Source: Siphonodentalium dalli
Lineage: Eukaryota > Mollusca > Scaphopoda > Gadilida > Siphonodentaliidae
NCBI GenBank assembly: GCA_032622095.1
Contig: CP136064.1
Coordinates: forward strand, 994,001 to 1,058,000
Direction: 5' to 3'
DNA length: 64,000 nt
Below are positions 12,591 through 26,300 of the stretch, piece after piece. The number at the start of each line of letters is the position of its first letter. Positions within the stretch are counted from its first letter, which is position 1. Under the pieces are notes generated by a model. It saw only the letters and a program-made list of their open reading frames with translations, was not told the origin of the DNA and ran no database searches. The translations under genes and the position numbers were made by a program.

Positions 12591-14880
12591 ATGGTGGAGT
12601 ACGGTTGGATATTTTCAATTTGGCGCATGTTTCTCCATACCGCGCCATGTCAAATCTGGCCATATCCGAATCGGGTTTTTATTTACAATGACTGCAGAAA
12701 ATATATATCTTCATGGTGGAATGCAAATGTATGTTTAAAGGAACAGATGTATCTCAACTTAAAGGGACATAAGTAACACAGTCACCAACTTAAAGGGGTA
12801 TCTGCTATAGACTGGTTCCATGGTGGAGTACGGTTGGATATTTTCAATTTGGCGCATGTTTCTCCCTACCGCGCCATGTCAAATCTGGCCATATCCGAAT
12901 CGGGTTGTCATTTACAATGACTACAGAAAATAAATATCTTCATGTTGGAATGCAAATGTATGTTTAAAGGAACAGATGTATCTCAACTTAAAGGGACATA
13001 AGTAACACCGTCACCAACTTTAAGGGGTATCTGCTATAGACTGGTTCCATGGTGGAGTACGGTTGGATATTTTCTATTTGGCGCATGTTTCTCCATACCG
13101 CGCCATGTCAAATCTGGCCATATCCGAATCGGGTTGTCATTTACAATGACTGCAGAAAATATATATCTTCATGTTGGAATGCAAATGTATGTTTAAAGGA
13201 ACAGATGTATCTCAACTTAAAGGGACATAAGTAACACAGTCACCAACTTTAAGGGGTATCTGCTATAGACTGGTTCCATGGTGGAGTACGGTTGGATATT
13301 TTCAATTTGGCGCATGTTTCTCCCTACCGCGCCATGTCAGATCTGGCCATATCCGAATCGGATTGTCATTTACAATGACTGCAGAAAATAAATATCTTCA
13401 TGTTGGAATGCAAATGTATGTTTAAAGGAACAGATGTATCTCAACTTAAAGGGACATAAGTAACACAGTCACCAACTTTAAGGGGTATCTGCTATAGACT
13501 GGTTACATGGTGGAGTACGGTTGGATATTTTCAATTTTGCGCATGTTTCTCCATACCGCGCCATGTCAAATCTGGCCATATCCTAATCGGGTTGTCATTT
13601 ACAATGACTGCAGAAAATAAATATCTTCATGTTAGAATGCAAATGTATGTTTAAAGGAACAGATGTATCTCAACTTAAAGGGACATAAGTAACACAGTCA
13701 CCAACTTAAAGAGGTGTCTGATTTAGACTGGTTCCATGGTGGAGTACGGTTGGATATTTTCTATTTGGCGCATGTTTCTCCATACCGCGCCATGTCAAAT
13801 CTGGCCATATCCGAATCGGGTTGTCATTTACAATGACTACAGAAAATAAATATCTTCATGTTGGAATGCAAATGTATGTTTAAAGGAACAGATGTATCTC
13901 AACTTAAAGGGACATAAGTAACACAGTCACCAACTTTAAGGGGTATCTGCTATAGACTGGTTCCATGGTGGAGTACTGTTGGATATTTTCAATTTGGCGC
14001 ATGTTTCTCCCTACCGCGCCATGTCAAATCTGGCCATATCCGAATCGGGTTGTCATTTACAATGACTACAGAAAATAAATATCTTCATGGTGGAATGCAA
14101 ATGTATGTTTAAAGGAACAGATGTATCTCAACTTAAAGGGACATAAGTAACACAGTCACCAACTTTAAGGGGTATCTGCTATAGACTGGTTCCATGGTGG
14201 AGTACGGTTGGATATTTTCAATTTGGCGCATGTTTCTCCATACCGCGCCATGTCAAATCTGGCCATATCCGAATCGGGTTGTCATTTACAATGACTGCAG
14301 AAAATAATTATCTTCATGTTGGAATGCAAATGTATGTTTAAAGGAACAGATGTATCTCAACTTAAAGGGACATAAGTAACACAGTCACCAACTTAAAGAG
14401 GTGTCTGATTTAGACTGGTTCCATGGTGGAGTACGGTTGGATATTTTCTATTTGGCGCATGTTTCTCCATACCGCGCCATGTCAAATCTGGCCATATCCG
14501 AATCGGGTTGTCATTTACAATGACTACAGAAAATAAATATCTTCATGTTGGAATGCAAATGTATGTTTAAAGGAACACATGTATCTCAACTTAAAGGGAC
14601 ATAAGTAACACAGTCACCAACTTTAAGGGGTATCTGCTATAGACTGGTTCCATGGTGGAGTACGGTTGGATATTTTCAATTTGGCGCATGTTTTTCCATA
14701 CCGCGCCATGTCAAATCTGGCCATATCCGAATCGGGTTGTCATTTACAATGACTACAGAAAATAAATATCTTCATGTTGGAAAGCAAATGTATGTTTAAA
14801 GGAACAGATGTAACTCAACTTAAAGGGACATAAGTAACACAGTCACCAACTTAAAGGGGTATCTGCTATAGACTGGTTCC
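12591..14880 (+). repeat. Shortened alpha/beta unit: F, J/L-like, N, O, P, H, I, C, D, E (10-mer)
   Basis: The unit starts with the beta opener F but continues with alpha monomers N O P H I C D E. The second copy (12820) has 47C and 104A like J and L, a 190C change not usual there, and no 201G. K and M are missing. From N onward (13049) it is nearly the same as the block at 30453. Confidence 0.8.
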
Positions 14881-16483
14881 ATGGTGGAGTACGGTTGGAT
14901 ATTTTCAATTTGGCGCATGTTTCTCCATACCGCGCCATGTCAAATCTGGCCATATCCGAATCGGGTTTTTATTTACAATGACTGCAGAAAATATATATCT
15001 TCATGGTGGAATGCAAATGTATGTTTAAAGGAACAGATGTATCTCAACTTAAAGGGACATAAGTAACACAGTCACCAACTTAAAGGGGTATCTGCTATAG
15101 ACTAGTTCCATGGTGGAGTACGGTTGGATATTTTCAATTTGGCGCATGTTTCTCCCTACCGCGCCATGTCAAATCTGGCCATATCCGAATCGGGTTGTCA
15201 TTTACAATGACTACAGAAAATAAATATCTTCATGTTGGAATGCAAATGTATGTTTAAAGGAACAGATGTATCTCAACTTAAAGGGACATAAGTAACACAG
15301 TCACCAACTGTAAGGGGTATCTGATATAGACTGGTTCCATGGTGGAGTACGGTTGGATATTTTCAATTTGGCGCATGTTTCTCCATACCGCGCCATGTCA
15401 AATCTGGCCCTATCCGAATCGGGTTGTCATTTACCATGACTGCAGAAAATATATATCTTCATGGTGGAATGCAAATGTATGATTAAAGGAACAGATGTAT
15501 CTCAACTTAAAGGGACATAAGTAACACAGTCACCAACTTTAAGGGGTATCTGCTATAGACTGGTTCCATGGTGGAGTACGGTTGGATATTTTCAATTTGG
15601 AGCATGTTTCTCCATACCGCGCCATGTCAAATCTGGCCATATCCGAATCGGGTTGTCATTTACAATGACTGCAGAAAATAAATATCTTCATGTTGGAATG
15701 CAAATGAATGTTTGAAGGAACAGATGTATCTCAACTTAAAGGGACATAAGTAACACCGTCACCAACTTTAAGGGGTATCTGCTATAGACTGGTTACATGG
15801 TGGAGTACGGTTGGATATTTTCAATTTTGCGCATGTTTCTCCATACCGCGCCATGTAAAATCTGGCCATAACCGAATCGGGTTGTCATTTACAATGACTG
15901 CAGAAAATAAATATCTTCATGTTGGAATGCAAATGTATGTTTAAAGGAACAGATGTATCTCAACTTAAAGGGACATAAGTAACACAGTCTCCAACTTAAA
16001 GAGGTGTCTGATTTAGACTGGTTCCATGGTGGAGTACGGTTGGATATTTTCTATTTAGCGCATGTTTCTCCATACCGCGCCATGTCAAATCTGGCCAAAT
16101 CCGAATCGGGTTGTCATTTACAATGACTACAGAAAATAAATATCTTCATGTTGGAATGCAAATGTATGTTTAGAGGAACAGATGTATCTCAACTTAAAGG
16201 GACATAAGTAACACAGTCACCAACTTTAAGGGGTATCTGCTATAGACTGGTTCCATGGTGGAGTACGGTTGGATATTTACTATTTGGCGCATGTTTCTCC
16301 ATACCGCGCCATGTCAAATCTGGCCATATCCGAATCGGGTTGTCATTTACAATGACTACAGAAAATAAATATCTTCATGTTGGAATGCAAATGTATGTTT
16401 AAAGGAACAGATGTATCTCAACTTAAAGGGACATAAGTAACACAGTCACCAACTTAAAGGGGTATCTGCTATAGACTGGTTCC
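14881..16483 (+). repeat. Truncated beta unit F J Q R S T U before a family switch
   Basis: Seven beta monomers run in order and then stop at U; the next monomer belongs to gamma. Private changes are a G-to-A at 224 of F (making ACTAGT, a SpeI site), a C-to-A at 215 of J, and a T-to-A near the dyad of S. The same seven-monomer truncation, with the same switch, is found at 32285-33887. Confidence 0.82.
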
Positions 16484-19400
16484 ATGGTGGAGTACGGTTG
16501 GATATTTTCAATTTGGCGCATGTTTCTCCATACCGCGCCATGTCAAATCTGGCCATATCCGAATCGGGTTGTCATTTACAATGACTGCAGAAAATATATA
16601 TCTTCATGTTGGAATGCAAATGTATGTTTAAAGGAACAGATGTATCTCAACTTAAAGGGACATAAGTAACACAGTCACCAACTTTAAGGGGTATCTGCTA
16701 TAGACTGGTTACATGGTGGAGTACGGTTGGATATTTTCAATTATGCGCATGTTTCTCCATACCGCGCCATGTCAAATCTGGCCATATCCGAATCGGGTTG
16801 TCATTTACAATGACTGCAGAAAATAAATATCTTCATGTTGGAATGCAAATGTATGTTTAAAGGAACAGATGTATCTCAACTTAAAGGAACATAAGTAACA
16901 CAGTCACCAACTTAAAGAGGTGTCTGATTTAGACTGGTTCCATGGTGGAGTACGGTTGGATATTTTCAATTTGGCGCATGTTTCTCCATACCGCGCCATG
17001 TCAAATCTGGCCATATCCGAATCGGGTTGTCATTTACAATGACTGCAGAAAATAAATATCTTCATGTTGGAATGCAAATGTATGTTTAAAGGAACAGATG
17101 TATCTCAACTTAAAGGGACATAAGTAACACAGTCACCAACTTAAAGAGGTGTCTGATTTAGACTGGTTCCATGGTGGAGTACGGTTGGATATTTTCTATT
17201 TAGCGCATGTTTCTCCATACCGCGCCATGTCAAATCTGGCCATATCCGAATCGGGTTGTCATTTACAATGACTACAGAAAATAAATATCTTCATGTTGGA
17301 ATGCAAATGTATGTTTAGAGGAACAGATGTATCTCAACTTAAAGGGACATAAGTAACACAGTCACCAACTTTAAGGGGTATCTGCTATAGACTGGTTCCA
17401 TGGTGGAGTACGGTTGGATATTTACTATTTGGCGCATGTTTCTCCATACCGCGCCATGTCAAATCTGGCCATATCCGAATCGGGTTGTCATTTACAATGA
17501 CTACAGAAAATAAATATCTTCATGTTGGAATGCAAATGTATGTTTAAAAAAACAGATGTATCTCAACTTAAAGGGACATAAGTAACACAGTCACCAACTT
17601 AAAGAGGTGTCTGATTTAGACTGGTTCCATGGTGGAGTACGGTTAGATATTTTCTATTTGGCGCATGTTTCTCCATACCGCGCCATGTCAAATCTGGCCA
17701 TATCCGAATCGGGTTGTCATTTACAATGACTGCAGAAAATAAATATCTTCATGTTGGAATGCAAATGTATGTTTAAAGGAACAGATGTATCTCAACTTAA
17801 AGGGACATAAGTAACACAGTCACCAACTTAAAGAGGTGTCTGATTTAGACTGGTTCCATGGTGGAGTACGGTTGGATATTTTCAATTTGGCGCATGTTTC
17901 TCCATACCGCGCCATGTCAAATCTGGCCATATCCGAATCGGGTTGTCATTTACAATGACTGCAGAAAATAAATATCTTCATGTTGGAATGCAAATGTATG
18001 TTTAAAGGAACAGATGTATCTCAACTTAAAGGGACATAAGTAACACAGTCACCAACTTAAAGAGGTGTCTGATTTAGACTGGTTCCATGGTGGAGTACGG
18101 TTGGATATTTTCTATTTAGCGCATGTTTCTCCATACCGCGCCATGTCAAATCTGGCCATATCCGAATCGGGTTGTCATTTACAATGACTACAGAAAATAA
18201 ATATCTTCATGTTGGAATGCAAATGTATGTTTAGAGGAACAGATGTATCTCAACTTAAAGGGACATAAGTAACACAGTCACCAACTTTAAGGGGTATCTG
18301 CTATAGACTGGTTCCATGGTGGAGTACGGTTGGATATTTACTATTTGGCGCATGTTTCTCCATACCGCGCCATGTCAAATCTGGCCATATCCGAATCGGG
18401 TTGTCATTTACAATGACTACAGAAAATAAATATCTTCATGTTGGAATGCAAATGTATGTTTAAAAAAACAGATGTATCTCAACTTAAAGGGACATAAGTA
18501 ACACAGTCACCAACTTAAAGAGGTGTCTGATTTAGACTGGTTCCATGGTGGAGTACGGTTAGATATTTTCTATTTGGCGCATGTTTCTCCATACCGCGCC
18601 ATGTCAAATCTGGCCATATCCGAATCGGGTTGTCATTTACAATGACTGCAGAAAATAAATATCTTCATGTTGGAATGCAAATGTATGTTTAAAGGAACAG
18701 ATGTATCTCAACTTAAAGGGACATAAGTAACACAGTCACCAACTTAAAGAGGTGTCTGATTTAGACTGGTTCCATGGTGGAGTACGGTTGGATATTTTCT
18801 ATTTGGCGCATGTTTCTCCATACCGCGCCATGTCAAATCTGGCCATATCCGAATCGGGTTGTCATTTACAATGACTGCAGAAAATAAATATCTTCATGTT
18901 GGAATGCAAATGTATGTTTAGTGGAACAGATGTATCTCAACTTAAAGGGACATAAGTAACACAGTCACCAACTTTAAGGGGTATCTGCTATAGACTGGTT
19001 CCATGGTGGAGTACGGTTGGATATTTTCAATTTGGCGCATGTTTCTCCATACCGCGCCATGTCAAATCTGGCCATATCCGAATCGGGTTGTCATTTACAA
19101 TGACTGCAGAAAATATATATCTTCATGTTGGAATGCAAATGTATGTTTAAAGGAACAGATGTATCTCAACTTAAAGGGACATAAGTAACACAGTCACCAA
19201 CTTAAAGGGGTATCTGCTATAGACTGGTTCCATGGTGGAGTACGATTGGATATTTTCAATTTGGCGCATGTTTCTCCATATCGCGCCATGTCAAATCTGG
19301 CCCTATCCGAATCGGGTTGTCATTTACAATGACTACAGAAGATAAATATCTTCATGTTGGAATGCAAATGTATGATTAAAGGAACAGATGTATCTCAACT

Positions 19401-21063
19401 TAAAGGGACATAAGTAACACCGTCACCAACTTTAAGGGGTATCTGCTATAGACTGGTTACATGGTGGAGTACGGTTGGATATTTACTATTTGGCGCATGT
19501 TTCTCCATACCGCGCCATGTCAAATCTGGCCATATCCGAATCGGGTTGTCATTTACAATGACTACAGAAAATAAATATCTTCATGTTGGAATGCAAATGT
19601 ATGTTTAAAGGAACAGATGTATCTCAACTTAAAGGGACATAAGTAACACCGTCACCAACTTTAAGGGGTATCTGCTATAGACTGGTTCCATGGTGGAGTA
19701 CTGTTGCATATTTTCAATTTGGCGCATGTTTTTCCATACCGCGCCATGTCAAATCTGGCCATATCCGAATCGGGTTGTCATTTACAATGACTACAGAAAA
19801 TAAATATCTTCATGTTGGAATGCAAATGTATGTTTAAAGGAACAGATGTATCTCAACTTAAAGGGACATAAGTAACACAGTCACCAACTTAAAGGGGTAT
19901 CTGCTATAGACTGGTTCCATGGTGGAGTACGGTTGAATATTTTCAATTTGGCGCATGTTTCTCCATACCGCGCCATGTCAAATCTGGCCCTATCCGAATC
20001 GGGTTGTCATTTACAATGACTGCAGAAAATATATATCTTCATGGTGGAATGCAAATGTATGTTTAAAGGAACAGATGTATCTCAACTTAAAGGGACATAA
20101 GTAACACAGTCACCAACTTTAAGGGGTATCTGCTATAGACTGGTTCCATGGTGGAGTACGGTTGGATATTTTCAATTTGGAGCATGTTTCTCCATACCGC
20201 GCCATGTCAAATCTGGCCATATCCGAATCGGGTTGTCATTTACAATGACTGCAGAAAATAAATATCTTCATGTTGGAATGCAAATGTATGTTTAAAGGAA
20301 CAGATGTATCTCAACTTAAAGGAACATAAGTAACACAGTCACCAACTTAAAGAGGTGTCTGATTTAGACTGGTTCCATGGTGGAGTACGGTTGGATATTT
20401 TCAATTTGGCGCATGTTTCTCCATACCGCGCCATGTAAAATCTGGCCATATCCGAATCGGGTTGTCATTTACAATGACTGCAGAAAATAAATATCTTCAT
20501 GTTGGAATGCAAATGTATGTTTAAAGGAACAGATGTATCTCAACTTAAAGGGACATAAGTAACACAGTCACCAACTTAAAGAGGTGTCTGATTTAGACTG
20601 GTTCCATGGTGGAGTACGGTTGGATATTTTCTATTTAGCGCATGTTTCTCCATACCGCGCCATGTCAAATCTGGCCATATCCGAATCGGGTTGTCATTTA
20701 CAATGACTACAGAAAATAAATATCTTCATGTTGGAATGCAAATGTATGTTTAGAGGAACAGATGTATCTCAACTTAAAGGGACATAAGTAACACAGTCAC
20801 CAACTTTAAGGGGTATCTGCTATAGACTGGTTCCATGGTGGAGTACGGTTGGATATTTACTATTTGGCGCATGTTTCTCCATACCGCGCCATGTCAAATC
20901 TGGCCATATCCGAATCGGGTTGTCATTTACAATGACTACAGAAAATAAATATCTTCATGTTGGAATGCAAATGTATGTTTAAAGGAACAGATGTATCTCA
21001 ACTTAAAGGGACATAAGTAACACAGTCACCAACTTAAAGAGGTGTCTGATTTAGACTGGTTCC
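16484..21063 (+). repeat. HOR domain 2: first gamma-family block
   Basis: Twenty monomers in the order f r a b c o a b c o e f g h i j k l b c. The r monomer (31A, 32T, 176A at 16713) is found elsewhere only at 34117, also right after a U to f switch. The second half (19003 on) is the standard gamma run f g h i j k l b c. The block ends at a hybrid monomer (21064) that returns the array to alpha monomers. Confidence 0.82.
16942..18773 (+). repeat. Tandem duplication of the 4-mer a-b-c-o (2 x 916 bp)
   Basis: The monomers at 16942, 17171, 17400 and 17629 are repeated in the same order at 17858, 18087, 18316 and 18545. Both fourth monomers share a change of GGTTGG to GGTTAG near position 18, which I saw nowhere else in the window. 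Both c monomers carry the run of seven A bases (150A, 151A). Confidence 0.85.
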
Positions 21064-23353
21064 ATGGTGGAGTACGGTTGGATATTTTCTATTTGGCGCA
21101 TGTTTCTCCCTACCGCGCCATGTCAAATCTGGCCATATCCGAATCGGGTTGTCATTTACAATGACTACAGAAAATAAATATCTTCATGTTGGAATGCAAA
21201 TGTATGTTTAAAGGAACAGATGTATCTCAACTTAAAGGGACATAAGTAACACAGTCACCAACTTTAAGGGGTATCTGCTATAGACTGGTTCCATGGTGGA
21301 GTACGGTTGGATATTTTCAATTTGGCGCTTGTTTCTCCATACCGCGCCATGTCAAATCTGGCCATATCCGAATCGGGTTGTCATTTACAATGACTGCAGA
21401 AAATATATATCTTCATGTTGGAATGCAAATGTATGTTTAAAGGAACAGATGTATCTCAACTTAAAGGGACATAAGTAACACAGTCACCAACTTTAAGGGG
21501 TATCTGCTATAGACTGGTTCCATGGTGGAGTACGGTTGGATATTTTCTATTTGGCGCATGTTTCTCCATACCGCGCCATGTCAAATCTGGCCATATCCGA
21601 ATCGGGTTGTCATTTACAATGACTGCAGAAAATATATATCTTCATGTTGGAATGCAAATGTATGTTTAAAGGAACAGATGTATCTCAACTTAAAGGGACA
21701 TAAGTAACACAGTCACCAACTTTAAGGGGTATCTGCTATAGACTGGTTCCATGGTGGAGTACGGTTGGATATTTTCAATTTGGCGCATGTTTCTCCCTAC
21801 CGCGCCATGTCAGATCTGGCCATATCCGAATCGGATTGTCATTTACAATGACTGCAGAAAATAAATATCTTCATGTTGGAATGCAAATGTATGTTTAAAG
21901 GAACAGATGTATCTCAACTTAAAGGGACATAAGTAACACAGTCACCAACTTTAAGGGGTATCTGCTATAGACTGGTTACATGGTGGAGTACGGTTGGATA
22001 TTTTCAATTTTGCGCATGTTTCTCCATACCGCGCCATGTCAAATCTGGCCATATCCTAATCGGGTTGTCATTTACAATGACTGCAGAAAATAAATATCTT
22101 CATGTTAGAATGCAAATGTATGTTTAAAGGAACAGATGTATCTCAACTTAAAGGGACATAAGTAACACAGTCACCAACTTAATGAGGTGTCTGATTTAGA
22201 CTGGTTCCATGGTGGAGTACGGTTGGATATTTTCTATTTGGCGCATGTTTCTCCATACCGCGCCATGTCAAATCTGGCCATATCCGAATCGGGTTGTCAT
22301 TTACAATGACTACAGAAAATAAATATCTTCATGTTGGAATGCAAATGTATGTTTAAAGGAACAGATGTATCTCAACTTAAAGGGACATAAGTAACACAGT
22401 CACCAACTTTAAGGGGTATCTGCTATAGACTGGTTCCATGGTGGAGTACTGTTGGATATTTTCAATTTGGCGCATGTTTCTCCCTACCGCGCCATGTCAA
22501 ATCTGGCCATATCCGAATCGGGTTGTCATTTACAATGACTACAGAAAATAAATATCTTCATGGTGGAATGCAAATGTATGTTTAAAGGAACAGATGTATC
22601 TCAACTTAAAGGGACATAAGTAACACAGTCACCAACTTTAAGGGGTATCTGCTATAGACTGGTTCCATGGTGGAGTACGGTTGGATATTTTCAATTTGGC
22701 GCATGTTTCTCCATACCGCGCCATGTCAAATCTGGCCATATCCGAATCGGGTTGTCATTTACAATGACTGCAGAAAATAATTATCTTCATGTTGGAATGC
22801 AAATGTATGTTTAAAGGAACAGATGTATCTCAACTTAAAGGGACATAAGTAACACAGTCACCAACTTAAAGAGGTGTCTGATTTAGACTGGTTCCATGGT
22901 GGAGTACGGTTGGATATTTTCTATTTGGCGCATGTTTCTCCATACCGCGCCATGTCAAATCTGGCCATATCCGAATCGGGTTGTCATTTACAATGACTAC
23001 AGAAAATAAATATCTTCATGTTGGAATGCAAATGTATGTTTAAAGGAACACATGTATCTCAACTTAAAGGGACATAAGTAACACAGTCACCAACTTTAAG
23101 GGGTATCTGCTATAGACTGGTTCCATGGTGGAGTACGGTTGGATATTTTCAATTTGGCGCATGTTTTTCCATACCGCGCCATGTCAAATCTGGCCATATC
23201 CGAATCGGGTTGTCATTTACAATGACTACAGAAAATAAATATCTTCATGTTGGAAAGCAAATGTATGTTTAAAGGAACAGATGTAACTCAACTTAAAGGG
23301 ACATAAGTAACACAGTCACCAACTTAAAGGGGTATCTGCTATAGACTGGTTCC
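21064..23353 (+). repeat. Partial alpha unit: d/L hybrid, M, N, O, P, H, I, C, D, E
   Basis: After the hybrid first monomer, M to E follow the alpha order exactly. The P copy (21980) has a private A-to-T change in its tail. O (21751) carries AGATCT at position 62, a BglII site specific to O monomers. Confidence 0.82.
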
Positions 23354-26300
23354 ATGGTGGAGTACGGTTGGATATTTTCAATTTGGCGCATGTTTCTCCA
23401 TACCGCGCCATGTCAAATCTGGCCATATCCGAATCGGGTTTTTATTTACAATGACTGCAGAAAATATATATCTTCATGGTGGAATGCAAATGTATGTTTA
23501 AAGGAACAGATGTATCTCAACTTAAAGGGACATAAGTAACACAGTCACCAACTTAAAGGGGTATCTGCTATAGACTGGTTCCATGGTGGAATACGGTTGG
23601 ATATTTTCAATTTGGCGCATGTTTCTCCCTACCGCGCCATGTCAAATCTGGCCATATCCGAATCGGGTTGTCATTTACAATGACTACAGAAAATATATAT
23701 CTTCATGTTGGAATGCAAATGTATGTTTAAAGGAACAGATGTATCTCAACTTAAAGGGACATAAGTAACACAGTCACCAACTGTAAGGGGTATCTGCTAT
23801 AGACTGGTTCCATGGTGGAGTACGGTTGGATATTTTCAATTTGGCGCATGTTTCTCCATACCGCGCCATGTCAAATCTGGCCCTATCCGAATCGGGTTGT
23901 CATTTACCATGACTGCAGAAAATATATATCTTCATGGTGGAATGCAAATGTATGATTAAAGGAACAGATGTATCTCAACTTAAAGGGACATAAGTAACAC
24001 AGTCACCAACTTTAAGGGGTATCTGCTATAGACTGGTTCCATGGTGGAGTACGGTTGGATATTTTCAATTTGGAGCATGTTTCTCCATACCGCGCCATGT
24101 CAAATCTGGCCATATCCGAATCGGGTTGTCATTTACAATGACTGCAGAAAATAAATATCTTCATGTTGGAATGCAAATGAATGTTTGAAGGAACAGATGT
24201 ATCTCAACTTAAAGGGACATAAGTAACACCGTCACCAACTTTAAGGGGTATCTGCTATAGACTGGTTACATGGTGGAGTACGGTTGGATATTTTCAATTT
24301 TGCGCATGTTTCTCCATACCGCGCCATGTAAAATCTGGCCATATCCGAATCGGGTTGTCATTTACAATGACTGCAGAAAATAAATATCTTCATGTTGGAA
24401 TGCAAATGTATGTTTAAAGGAACAGATGTATCTCAACTTAAAGGGACATAAGTAACACAGTCTCCAACTTAAAGAGGTGTCTGATTTAGACTGGTTCCAT
24501 GGTGGAGTACGGTTGGATATTTTCTATTTAGCGCATGTTTCTCCATACCGCGCCATGTCAAATCTGGCCAAATCCGAATCGGGTTGTCATTTACAATGAC
24601 TACAGAAAATAAATATCTTCATGTTGGAATGCAAATGTATGTTTAGAGGAACAGATGTATCTCAACTTAAAGGGACATAAGTAACACAGTCACCAACTTT
24701 AAGGGGTATCTGCTATAGACTGGTTCCATGGTGGAGTACGGTTGGATATTTACTATTTGGCGCATGTTTCTCCATACCGCGCCATGTCAAATCTGGCCAT
24801 ATCCGAATCGGGTTGTCATTTACAATGACTACAGAAAATAAATATCTTCATGTTGGAATGCAAATGTATGTTTAAAGGAACAGATGTATCTCAACTTAAA
24901 GGGACATAAGTAACACAGTCACCAACTTAAAGGGGTATCTGCTATAGACTGGTTCCATGGTGGAGTACGGTTGGATATTTTCAATTTGGCGCATGTTTCT
25001 CCATACCGCGCCATGTCAAATCTGGCCATATCCTAATCGGGTTGTCATTTACAATGACTGCAGAAAATAAATATCTTCATGTTAGAATGCAAATGTATGT
25101 TTAAAGGAACAGATGTATCTCAACTTAAAGGGACATAAGTAACACAGTCACCAACTTAAAGAGGTGTCTGATTTAGACTGGTTCCATGGTGGAGTACGGT
25201 TGGATATTTTCTATTTGGCGCATGTTTCTCCATACCGCGCCATGTCAAATCTGGCCATATCCGAATCGGGTTGTCATTTACAATGACTACAGAAAATAAA
25301 TATCTTCATGTTGGAATGCAAATGTATGTTTAAAGAAACAGATGTATCTCAACTTAAAGGGACATAAGTAACACAGTCACCAACTTTAAGGGGTATCTGC
25401 TATAGACTGGTTCCATGGTGGAGTACTGTTGGATATTTTCAATTTGGCGCATGTTTCTCCCTACCGCGCCATGTCAAATCTGGCCATATCCGAATCGGGT
25501 TGTCATTTACAATGACTACAGAAAATAAATATCTTCATGGTGGAATGCAAATGTATGTTTAAAGGAACAGATGTATCTCAACTTAAAGGGACATAAGTAA
25601 CACAGTCACCAACTTTAAGGGGTATCTGCTATAGACTGGTTCCATGGTGGAGTACGGTTGGATATTTTCAATTTGGCGCATGTTTCTCCATACCGCGCCA
25701 TGTCAAATCTGGCCATATCCGAATCGGGTTGTCATTTACAATGACTGCAGAAAATAAATATCTTCATGTTGGAATGCAAATGTATGTTTAAAGGAACAGA
25801 TGTATCTCAACTTAAAGGGACATAAGTAACACAGTCACCAACTTAAAGAGGTGTCTGATTTAGACTGGTTCCATGGTGGAGTACGGTTGGATATTTTCTA
25901 TTTGGCGCATGTTTCTCCATACCGCGCCATGTCAAATCTGGCCATATCCGAATCGGGTTGTCATTTACAATGACTACAGAAAATAAATATCTTCATGTTG
26001 GAATGCAAATGTATGTTTAAAGGAACACATGTATCTCAACTTAAAGGGACATAAGTAACACAGTCACCAACTTTAAGGGGTATCTGCTATAGACTGGTTC
26101 CATGGTGGAGTACGGTTGGATATTTTCAATTTGGCGCATGTTTTTCCATACCGCGCCATGTCAAATCTGGCCATATCCGAATCGGGTTGTCATTTACAAT
26201 GACTACAGAAAATAAATATCTTCATGTTGGAAAGCAAATGTATGTTTAAAGGAACAGATGTAACTCAACTTAAAGGGACATAAGTAACACAGTCACCAAC

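Larger units (their letters stand above)
1..16483 (+). repeat. HOR domain 1: alpha and beta 13-mer families
   Basis: This stretch is built from two related 13-monomer units. Alpha (A J K L M N O P H I C D E) and beta (F J Q R S T U G H I C D E) share J and the closing H I C D E, and differ in the middle. Intact units are alpha at 3431-6407 and beta at 6408-9384. The others are shortened or lengthened: 1-1140, 1141-2743, 2744-3430, 9385-12590 (14 monomers), 12591-14880 (10) and 14881-16483 (7). The domain ends where a U monomer is followed by an f-like monomer of the gamma family at 16484. Confidence 0.85.
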
